Program-made: the position numbers and the translations under genes
Notes under the pieces: model-generated
What the model was told of the DNA's origin: nothing
Databases searched by the model: none
The model's input: only the letters and a program-made list of their open reading frames with translations
In this document: positions 1 to 4,870 of the stretch, piece by piece
Numbering within the stretch: position 1 is the stretch's first letter
Layout: every line of letters begins with the position of its first letter
Source of the DNA: Methylobacteriaceae bacterium
GTDB taxonomy: Bacteria; Pseudomonadota; Alphaproteobacteria; Rhizobiales; Beijerinckiaceae
Reading direction: 5' to 3'
Assembly: GCA_019247255.1 (NCBI GenBank)
Contig: JAFAPJ010000677.1
Span: forward strand, 1-6,412
DNA length: 6,412 nucleotides

Positions 1-149
1 GGGCCGACGATCGCCACGAACTCGCCCGAGCGCACCGAGGGATCGATGCGGTCCACCGCGACGTAGGTGGCGCGACCGGCGGCCGGAAAGGCGATGCGGA
101 GCCCGGCAAGCGCGACGGCGGCGGCTTCCGGCGGCGATCCTGCGCTCAT
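1..149 (-). CDS. ABC transporter ATP-binding protein, N-terminal fragment (SsuB/TauB-like)
   Basis: Only the first 49 residues and part of a codon are in the window; the rest lies beyond the left edge. The N-terminus has the typical layout of an importer ATPase: a first beta strand (LAGLRIAFPAAG, about residues 15-26), then YVAVDRID and the stretch SGEFVAIVGP (about 40-49), which leads directly into the Walker A loop just outside the window. This wording is common in the nitrate/sulfonate/taurine importer ATPases (SsuB/TauB family), which energise uptake of sulfonates, nitrate or similar small anions at the inner membrane. That subfamily is an inference from so short a piece, and the substrate cannot be told. 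The ATG at 149 is chosen as start; a purine-rich run (GGGAGGGGAG, 167-176) lies about 16 bases upstream, rather far for a ribosome binding site. The frame stays open upstream to an ATG at 299, but that codon lies inside a palindromic repeat, so the longer form is less likely. Confidence 0.75.
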   Translation of the reverse strand, partial: MSAGSPPEAAAVALAGLRIAFPAAGRATYVAVDRIDPSVRSGEFVAIVG

Positions 150-274
150 GCGGCTCAGCTCGATGCTCCCCTCCCGCGGAGGTAGCGCGCGGGCCGACGC
201 GATGGCAACGCCTCCCTTCGGCCGGTTCGGTGTCCCGCCCGACGTGTGTCGGAGCGGCGCGGATTGCCGGTTGA

Positions 275-329
275 GCGCCCCCTCCACGATGCTGCACATG
301 GTCCCCCTCCCCCGCTCGCGCGGGGGAGG
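275..329 (-). repeat. Palindromic extragenic repeat, copy A (short form)
   Basis: Read on the minus strand, this copy begins with a perfect 10-bp stem, CCTCCCCCGC / GCGGGGGAGG, at 306-315 and 320-329 with a 4-base loop. It continues with GGGGGACCATG (297-307) and ends with GTGGAGGGGGCGC (275-287). The same three blocks recur in copy B at 349-430 in the opposite orientation. Between the last two blocks this copy has only 9 bases. GC-rich palindromes of this sort are common between genes of Rhizobiales and Methylobacterium; no family name is assigned here. Confidence 0.75.
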
Positions 330-348
330 CTCCCCGCCGCTCTTGGTT

Positions 349-430
349 CCTCCCCCGCTTTCGCGGGGTGGGGGACCATGCGGCCGGCTGCGCCGGCCCC
401 GGCGAAGCCGGCGCAGGGTGGAGGGGGCGC
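349..430 (+). repeat. Palindromic extragenic repeat, copy B (long form with extra hairpin)
   Basis: This is the plus-strand partner of copy A. It starts with CCTCCCCCGC (349-358), which pairs imperfectly with the GC-rich arm at 363-374; the pairing can be extended outwards to 345-347/375-377. It carries the same GGGGGACCATG block (370-380) and ends with the same 13 bases GTGGAGGGGGCGC (418-430). Between these blocks lies a 37-base segment with its own perfect 10-bp inverted repeat, CTGCGCCGGC / GCCGGCGCAG (388-397 and 407-416), absent from copy A. Copies A and B together form a large inverted repeat around a 19-base spacer. The structure starts 8 bases past the stop codon of the FkbM gene, so it may act as a processing site or terminator for that transcript. 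It has no U-run, so a classic rho-independent terminator is not supported. Confidence 0.75.
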
Positions 431-438
431 AGGGACTC

Positions 439-1185
439 CTAGACCGGATCGGCCTCCGGCCTGCGCAGCAGCCAGGTCTCGTGCCGCGCGAGCGCCTTCG
501 GACCGATCTTCGCCCGCTTCGGCCCCGAGCGGCCGACCGCGTAGCTGTCCCATGCCGCGAAGGGCGCGAACGCCGCGAGCGCACGTGCCGCAGGATCGGG
601 CTCACCGGCCTCGACCAGGAAGGCCGGATGGAGCGACACGAGCAAGCTCGCGCCGGGACGGTCGATGAGCCGCGCGACGGTTGGCAGGACGTCGTACTCG
701 CCCCCCTCGATGTCGAGCTTGGCGACAAGGCGCTCGCCCGGGCGCAGATGCGTCGCGAGCTCGTCCGGGGTGATCGCGACCGCGTCCCAGCTCTCCGCGG
801 ATCCCGCGAGCAGCACGCTCGACATCGAATCGCCGGGCTTGCGCCGGGCGCCGAGCCGGACGAGCCCCGGGCCCGGCGCGACGGCCCGCAGGAGCGGAGT
901 CACGGCGGCGGCGAGGTCGGGATTGACCACGAGGTTGCGGACGAGCTGGCCGAAGGCCGCCGGGTCGGCCTCGACCGCGAGCACGCGGGCCCCGGCGCGC
1001 GCGGCGAGGAGCGTCAGCGGCCCGACCCAGGCCCCGAAATCGAGGAACAACGTGCCGGGCCCGAGGAGCCTCCGGAGCGTGGCGAGCGTGCCCGGCTCCC
1101 ACTCGCCCGCCGCGACACGGTCCCAGAAGGTCGGCTGATCGTCCGCGACCCGGATGGCCCCGAGCGGCGTCTCGACGTGCCGCAT
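439..1185 (-). CDS. FkbM family SAM-dependent methyltransferase
   Basis: A 248-residue class I (Rossmann-fold) methyltransferase of the FkbM type. Motif I, which binds S-adenosylmethionine, is FLDFGAWVGPLTLLAA at residues 47-62, followed by the acidic strand end VEADP (71-75). The FkbM signature KLDIEGGEYDVL is at 156-167 and SLHP at 184-187. Family members methylate hydroxyl groups of sugars, polyketides or other small acceptors, and many act in polysaccharide or glycolipid decoration; the acceptor here is unknown. The family core is often about 150-200 residues, so this is a complete single-domain protein, and no signal peptide or membrane segment is seen. The ATG at 1185 lies only 5 bases after the TAA of rmuC, with a weak GCGAG sequence just before it, which points to co-transcription and coupled translation. 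If the LexA boxes upstream of rmuC work, this enzyme would be DNA-damage inducible. The family is secure; the role is not. Confidence 0.88.
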   Translation of the reverse strand: MRHVETPLGAIRVADDQPTFWDRVAAGEWEPGTLATLRRLLGPGTLFLDFGAWVGPLTLLAARAGARVLAVEADPAAFGQLVRNLVVNPDLAAAVTPLLRAVAPGPGLVRLGARRKPGDSMSSVLLAGSAESWDAVAITPDELATHLRPGERLVAKLDIEGGEYDVLPTVARLIDRPGASLLVSLHPAFLVEAGEPDPAARALAAFAPFAAWDSYAVGRSGPKRAKIGPKALARHETWLLRRPEADPV

Positions 1186-1190
1186 CTCGC

Positions 1191-2732
1191 TTATTCGGCC
1201 GCGTCGAACAGGATGCGCTCGTCGCCGACCGGCAGGTCGAGCCCGAGGAGGCGGTCACCCTTCGCCTCCGGCAGGCGCTCGACGGAGGCGAGCTTGCGGT
1301 CGATGGCGCGAGTGCGCACCCCGACCTTGTCGATCTGGTTCGTGGCTTCGGTGAGCTTCTTCTTCACGGCGTCGAGCACCTCGCCGTACTTGCCGAACTC
1401 GGTCTTCACCTCCGACAGCGTCTTCCAGACCTCGCTGGAGCGCTTCTCGATCGCCAGCGTGCGGAACCCCATCCGCAAGCTCGTCAGGAACGCGTGGAGG
1501 TTCGTCGGGCCCGCGACCATGATCCGGCACTGGCCCTGGAGGTGGTCGACGAGGCCCGGGCGGCGCAGCACCTCGGCATACAGCCCTTCCGTCGGCAGGT
1601 AGAGGATCGCGAAATCGGTCGTCGATGGCGGGCTCACGTATTTCCGGCAGATCTTGGCGCCCTCGTCCTTGATGCGCCGCTCGAGCGCTTTCAGGGCCTG
1701 CTCGACCCCGTCCGGGTCCGCGCGATCCGACGCGTCGAGGAGCCGCTCGTAATCCTCGATCGGGAACTTGGCGTCGATCGGCAGCCAGACCGTGCCGTCG
1801 CGTTCGGGACCCGGAAAGCGGACCGCGAACTCGACGTACTCGCCGGAGCCCGGAACGGTCTCGACGTTGCGGTCGAACTGGTCCGCCGTGAGGACCTGCT
1901 CGAGAAGCGTGCCAAGGCCGAGCTCCGCCCAGGTGCCGCGGCTCTTCACGTTGGTGAGGACGCGCTTCAGGTCGCCGACGCCCGTGGCGAGGTTCTGCAT
2001 CTCGCCGACGGAACGATGCACCTGCTCGAGATGGTGGCTGACGAGCTTGAACTTCTCGCCGAGCCGTTCCTCGAGCGTCCCTTGCAGCTTCTCGTCGACC
2101 GTCCGGCGCATCTCCTCGAGCTTCTGGGCGTTCTCGCCGCGCAGGACGTCGAGCCGCTTCTCGACCGTCTGCCGAAGCGATTCGTTCGCCTCCGCGCTCG
2201 TCTGGACGAGCCGGCGGACGGCGCCCTGGACGTCGTCGAGCCGCTCCTTCTGGCTCGCGGCCCCGAGATCGAGCCGCTTCTCGAGCGCCTCGCCGAGCGT
2301 GGTGAGCAGGCTCCCGACCTCGCCCCGCAGCGCCTTCCCGGCCTCGTCGCCGTCCCGGCGCATCTCGGCCAAGCGCCGCTCGTTCGCCTCCGCCATCGCC
2401 CGCACGGTCGTGACCACGCCGTCGACCTTCTCGGCCTGGGCGGTTCCGAGCCGGCCGACGGCCGCGCCGAGCCCTTCGCTCAGCCGCGCGATCGCGCCCT
2501 GCACCTCGTCGCGGAGCGCGCGGGAGCCCTGGCCGGCCTCGTCGCGCCCGCGGCGCAGGTCGTCCGCGAGCGCTGACCGAACGGTCGCGAGGTCTCGGGC
2601 GAGGTCGTTCACCGCGTCCTCGAGGCCGAGCACCCCCGCCTCCTGCCGCTGCGGACGGAAGGCCGCGACCGCGGCCAGGCAGGCGGCGAGGGCCGAGAGG
2701 ACCACGGAGGCCCAGGCTGGATCGAAAGGCAT
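1191..2732 (-). CDS. rmuC: DNA recombination protein RmuC
   Basis: RmuC is a membrane-anchored, coiled-coil protein with a nuclease-like fold that limits recombination at inverted repeats in E. coli. The order of parts fits the family. A single N-terminal membrane segment (about residues 7-25, rich in A, L and V) is followed by a long charged coiled coil (about 35-245, with recurring EKRLD-type heptads) and then the conserved RmuC domain (about 260-445). Recognisable blocks in that domain are VKSRGTWAELGLGTLLEQVL (262-281), WLPIDAKFP (316-324, with the D-x-K of the PD-(D/E)xK-like core), FAILYLPTEGLYAEVL (374-389) and MVAGPTNLHAFL (405-416). The 513-residue length is normal. The start is the ATG at 2732; a TTG directly before it (2735) would add one residue. 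The ribosome binding site is weak (GTGAG about 8 bases upstream). Two LexA-type boxes lie 26-78 bases upstream. The FkbM gene follows after 5 bases. Confidence 0.95.
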   Translation of the reverse strand: MPFDPAWASVVLSALAACLAAVAAFRPQRQEAGVLGLEDAVNDLARDLATVRSALADDLRRGRDEAGQGSRALRDEVQGAIARLSEGLGAAVGRLGTAQAEKVDGVVTTVRAMAEANERRLAEMRRDGDEAGKALRGEVGSLLTTLGEALEKRLDLGAASQKERLDDVQGAVRRLVQTSAEANESLRQTVEKRLDVLRGENAQKLEEMRRTVDEKLQGTLEERLGEKFKLVSHHLEQVHRSVGEMQNLATGVGDLKRVLTNVKSRGTWAELGLGTLLEQVLTADQFDRNVETVPGSGEYVEFAVRFPGPERDGTVWLPIDAKFPIEDYERLLDASDRADPDGVEQALKALERRIKDEGAKICRKYVSPPSTTDFAILYLPTEGLYAEVLRRPGLVDHLQGQCRIMVAGPTNLHAFLTSLRMGFRTLAIEKRSSEVWKTLSEVKTEFGKYGEVLDAVKKKLTEATNQIDKVGVRTRAIDRKLASVERLPEAKGDRLLGLDLPVGDERILFDAAE

Positions 2733-2757
2733 CAAGGGCTCACGGCGCGCAGCAACC

Positions 2758-2772
2758 GAACAAAGCTAGAAC
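2758..2772 (-). promoter_or_regulatory. LexA box 1 (proximal) upstream of rmuC
   Basis: The plus strand reads GAAC-AAAGCTA-GAAC, which is GTTC-TAGCTTT-GTTC on the rmuC strand. This is an exact match to the alphaproteobacterial LexA operator GTTC-N7-GTTC, a direct repeat rather than the palindrome used by E. coli. It lies 25 bases upstream of the rmuC ATG, where a bound repressor would block a promoter or its start site. The TAGCTT inside it could serve as part of a -10 element, but that is a guess. Confidence 0.72.
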
Positions 2773-2795
2773 AAACGCGGTCGGCCAGGCGAGCG

Positions 2796-2810
2796 GAACG
2801 AAACATGAAC
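2796..2810 (-). promoter_or_regulatory. LexA box 2 (distal) upstream of rmuC
   Basis: A second exact GAAC-N7-GAAC motif, GAAC-GAAACAT-GAAC on the plus strand, starts 38 bases from the first. It is 63-78 bases upstream of the rmuC start and more than 100 bases upstream of the PPOX gene, so control of rmuC is the simpler reading. Two perfect copies within 53 bases are very unlikely by chance. The arrangement suggests tight or cooperative LexA repression. Confidence 0.7.
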
Positions 2811-2862
2811 TCACACCTGAGACGGGCGTGGAGACGAGTCACGATGTCTCGGAGCGAACGCG

Positions 2863-2874
2863 CAAGCGCGCTTG
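2863..2874. promoter_or_regulatory. 12-bp perfect palindrome overlapping the candidate PPOX-gene -35 box
   Basis: CAAGCGCGCTTG is its own reverse complement and its last three bases overlap the TTGACG hexamer at 2872-2877. The position would suit an operator for a dimeric regulator. GC-rich palindromes arise often in such DNA, so this is only a candidate. Confidence 0.3.
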
Positions 2875-2899
2875 ACGGCCGCGGCGCGGGCCGGACAAT
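2872..2899 (+). promoter_or_regulatory. Candidate sigma-70-type promoter for the PPOX-family gene
   Basis: A TTGACG hexamer (2872-2877, five of six matches to TTGACA) is followed after 16 bases by GACAAT (2894-2899, four of six matches to TATAAT). This is a good match for such GC-rich DNA. The predicted transcript would start near 2906, leaving a very short leader that barely covers the ribosome binding site GAGGAAG just before the ATG at 2915. That closeness is the main reason for doubt. Confidence 0.4.
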
Positions 2900-2914
2900 C
2901 GCCAGGCGAGGAAG

Positions 2915-3532
2915 ATGACGCCCATGCTGATCGAGGACGAGGCCGAGCTCCGGACCCTGATGGGGCCGGTTCACCCGCTCGCCGAGCGCAAGCTCCTGCC
3001 GCGGCTCGATCGCTACGCCCGCGACTTCATCGCGCTCTCGCCCTTCCTGGTGCTGGCGAGCGCCGATCGCGACGGACGGGCGGATGCGAGCCCGCGCGGC
3101 GACGGACCCGGCTTCGTCCAGGTCCTCGACGACGCGACGCTCCTCATTCCGGACCGGCGGGGCAACAATCTCGCGGACAGCTTCCGCAACGTGCTGACCT
3201 CGCCCGGCGTCGGGCTGATCTTCCTGGTGCCGGGCGTGAACGAGACGCTGCGAGTCAACGGTCGCGCCCGGCTGACGACCGACCCGGCCTTGCTCGAGCC
3301 GGCGGCGGTCGACGGCAAGGTGCCGAAGGCGGGCCTTCTCGTCTCGGTCGAGGAGGTCTACTTCCATTGCGGCAAGGCGCTGATCCGCTCCAAGCTCTGG
3401 GACGCGGAGCGCCAGATCCCGCGCTCCGCCTTCCCGAGCCTCGGCCGGATCATCGCTGACCAGACGAGCGTCGTCACCGCCGAGGACGCCGAGCGCACGC
3501 TCGACGAGGGCTACCGCACCCGCCTCTATTAG
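2915..3532 (+). CDS. Pyridoxamine 5'-phosphate oxidase-family (split-barrel, FMN-binding) protein
   Basis: A 205-residue protein of the PPOX-like split beta-barrel group, which bind FMN or F420 and reduce or oxidise small molecules; true PNPOx activity is not implied. The barrel starts near FLVLASADRDGRADASPRGD (residues 44-63), where the ASPRGDGPGFVQVLDD segment is characteristic of this subgroup, and continues with LLIPDRRGNNLADSFRNVL (76-94) and the GLIFLVPGVNETLRVNGRA region (100-118). These are expected to form the flavin-phosphate-binding strands and loops. EVYFHCGKALIRSKLW (147-162) is another conserved block. The length is normal for the subgroup. The ATG at 2915 is supported by a strong AGGCGAGGAAG ribosome binding site immediately upstream. 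The gene is divergent from rmuC and monocistronic as far as visible. Its TAG stop overlaps the TAA stop of the convergent thioesterase gene, with a 4-base overlap. The substrate is unknown. Confidence 0.9.
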   Translation: MTPMLIEDEAELRTLMGPVHPLAERKLLPRLDRYARDFIALSPFLVLASADRDGRADASPRGDGPGFVQVLDDATLLIPDRRGNNLADSFRNVLTSPGVGLIFLVPGVNETLRVNGRARLTTDPALLEPAAVDGKVPKAGLLVSVEEVYFHCGKALIRSKLWDAERQIPRSAFPSLGRIIADQTSVVTAEDAERTLDEGYRTRLY

Positions 3533-3996
3533 GGGCCGGACGCCTCATCGAGCCAGCTTCCGCCGATGGTGCGCGAATGGCCGCGAAACTCGGCGATCGT
3601 GTCGTCCCCGCGCGAGACGTTCACGTCGTAGATGCCGGAGCGCCCTGATCGCGACACCTCGTGCGCGGTCGCGACCAGCCGGTCGCCGAGCCGGGCCGGA
3701 CGGACGAAGGTCACGTCGCAATGCTGCGCGACCGCCTTGTCGCCGCGGCTGTTGCAGGCGAACGCGAAGGCCGAATCCGCGAGCGCGAAGATGAAGCCGC
3801 CATGGGCCGTGTCGTGGCCGTTCGTCATGGCGGGCGTGATCTCCATGGCGAGCGTCGCGTAACCAGGGCCGACATCGACGAGCTGCATGCCGAGGCCGCG
3901 GCTCGCGCGATCGCCGGCCCACATGCCGTCCGCCGAAAGGCGGGCGACCGCGTCGGGATCCGGCCCGTCCGGGGCGTCGTCGAGCGCCTCGCTCAC
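3529..3996 (-). CDS. paaI: PaaI-like hotdog-fold acyl-CoA thioesterase
   Basis: A 155-residue hotdog-fold thioesterase of the PaaI type. PaaI hydrolyses hydroxyphenylacetyl-CoA and related CoA esters, releasing CoA when aromatic-CoA intermediates stall in phenylacetate breakdown. The key block is NGHDTAHGGFIFALADSAFA (residues 59-78): the HGG loop and the following helix, with the likely catalytic Asp at 74, match PaaI. The strands AQHCDVTFVRPARLGDRLVA (90-109) complete the fold. About 35 residues precede the first core strand, ending in DRASRGLGM, as is usual for the family. The start is the GTG at 3996, which overlaps the TGA of the upstream paaG-like gene (GTGA). This coupling favours it over the internal ATG that would give residue 25. 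The gene ends in a 4-base stop-to-stop overlap with the convergent PPOX gene. The exact substrate is unproven. Confidence 0.88.
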   Translation of the reverse strand: MSEALDDAPDGPDPDAVARLSADGMWAGDRASRGLGMQLVDVGPGYATLAMEITPAMTNGHDTAHGGFIFALADSAFAFACNSRGDKAVAQHCDVTFVRPARLGDRLVATAHEVSRSGRSGIYDVNVSRGDDTIAEFRGHSRTIGGSWLDEASGP

Positions 3997-4772
3997 GCGG
4001 CCGCTCCCGTGAAGACGGCGGATCGCTTCTCGAGGAAGGCCTGGACGCCCTCCCGATAATCGGGCGTCTGCCCGAGAACCCCCTGCAGGTCGCGCTCGAG
4101 ATCGAGCTGGGCGTCGAGCCCGTTCGCGGCGCCCGCGTCCAGCGCGCGCTTGATCGCCGCGATGGCCTGGGTCGGCTGGGTCGCGAGATGGGCGGTCAGC
4201 GCCTCGGCTTCGGACCGCAGCGCCGCATCATCGACCGCGCGCCAGATGAGCCCCCAGCTTTCGGCCTGCTCGGCCTTCACGGGCTCGCCCGTCATCGCGA
4301 GGGCGCGGGCCCGCGCCTCCCCGACGAGCCGAGGCAGGAACCAGGTCCCGCCCGAATCCGGCACGAGCCCGATCTTCACGAAGGCCTGGACGAAGCGGGC
4401 GGAGCGGGCCGCGAGGACGATGTCGCAGGCGAGCGCGAGGTTGGCGCCCGCGCCGGCGGCGACGCCGTTCACGGCGCAGACGACCGGCACCGCGAGTGCG
4501 CGGATGCGGCGCACGAGCGGGTTGAAGTAGCGCTCGATCGTGTCGCCGAGATCGGTCTCGGGCCCGATCGCCGCGAGGTCCTGCCCGGCGCAGAAGCCGC
4601 GACCGGCCCCGGTGAGGAGGAGCGCCCGGCAGGTCGTATCCGCGGCAGCCTCTTCGAGCGCCGCCGCCAGCGCCTCGTGCATCGCCCCATCGAACGCGTT
4701 GAGGCTCGCCGGGCGGTTCAGCGTAACGACACGCCAGCCCTCCCGCCGCTCGACCAGGATCGGTTCGTCCAT
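3993..4772 (-). CDS. paaG: PaaG-like enoyl-CoA hydratase/isomerase (2-(1,2-epoxy-1,2-dihydrophenyl)acetyl-CoA isomerase type)
   Basis: A 259-residue crotonase-superfamily enzyme, close to the usual PaaG length of about 262. In phenylacetate degradation PaaG isomerises the ring epoxide of phenylacetyl-CoA to an oxepin. Oxyanion-hole segments are GRGFCAGQDLAAI (57-69) and GVAAGAGANLALACD (103-117). The FCAGQDL wording and LVPDSGGTWFLPRLVG (136-151) are typical of PaaG, and Asp139 is the probable catalytic acid. The Glu that hydratases carry in the ANLALACD segment is replaced by Asn111, which favours an isomerase over a true enoyl-CoA hydratase. The ATG at 4772 follows an AAGGGCGAGA stretch about 8 bases upstream that can serve as ribosome binding site. 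Its TGA overlaps the GTG start of the PaaI-like gene, so the two form an operon. No other phenylacetate genes are visible, so a role in another acyl-CoA route remains possible. Confidence 0.88.
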   Translation of the reverse strand: MDEPILVERREGWRVVTLNRPASLNAFDGAMHEALAAALEEAAADTTCRALLLTGAGRGFCAGQDLAAIGPETDLGDTIERYFNPLVRRIRALAVPVVCAVNGVAAGAGANLALACDIVLAARSARFVQAFVKIGLVPDSGGTWFLPRLVGEARARALAMTGEPVKAEQAESWGLIWRAVDDAALRSEAEALTAHLATQPTQAIAAIKRALDAGAANGLDAQLDLERDLQGVLGQTPDYREGVQAFLEKRSAVFTGAAA

Positions 4773-4870
4773 CTCGCGTTCTCGCCCTTGTGCGTCCCGG
4801 CCCGTCGTCTACTCGGGGCGGGGACGGCCCGGAAGAGCGGCCCGGACAGCCCGCACCCCTTTCCAAGCGC
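4773..4870. other. Divergent intergenic region between paaG-like and glycosyltransferase genes
   Basis: This 98-base gap must contain the promoters for both divergent genes if each is transcribed from here. I see no convincing -35/-10 pair on either strand, no direct repeats and no LexA-type box. A sigma-54-like arrangement was considered and does not fit the spacing. Confidence 0.4.

Larger units (their letters stand above)
150..438. other. Gene-free stretch between the FkbM gene and the ABC ATPase gene
   Basis: About 290 bases without a convincing gene. The part from 275 to 430 is filled by the inverted pair of palindromic repeats. The part from 150 to 274 would have to hold the leader of the ABC ATPase gene on the minus strand. 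The best promoter-like match there is a TTGCCA hexamer (203-208, minus) 18 bases from a poor TACCTC (179-184), which I do not consider convincing. Open frames crossing this stretch show no recognisable protein. Confidence 0.6.

Noticed and set aside
306..416. Rho-independent terminator for the FkbM transcript
   Set aside because: The hairpins are strong, but no T-run follows any of them on either strand; shared blocks in inverted copies point to an extragenic repeat instead.
67..1602. Long plus-strand open frame of 511 codons across the FkbM gene and the 3' end of rmuC
   Set aside because: It is antisense to two recognisable genes, rich in Arg, Pro and Gly with no known domain, and is explained by the scarcity of stop codons in GC-rich DNA.
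2732..3367. Minus-strand open frame of 211 codons ending at the rmuC start
   Set aside because: It is antisense to the PPOX-family gene, and its sequence is a low-complexity shadow without a domain. It would also place the LexA boxes inside a coding region.
2872..3459. Alternative plus-strand gene starting at 2872
   Set aside because: It overlaps the PPOX-family gene in another frame, has no family resemblance, and the 2915 start has the strong ribosome binding site.
4773..4870. Sigma-54-type promoter (GGAAAGGGGTGC on the minus strand) for the paaG-like gene
   Set aside because: Only 8 bases separate the GG and GC elements, where 10 are required.
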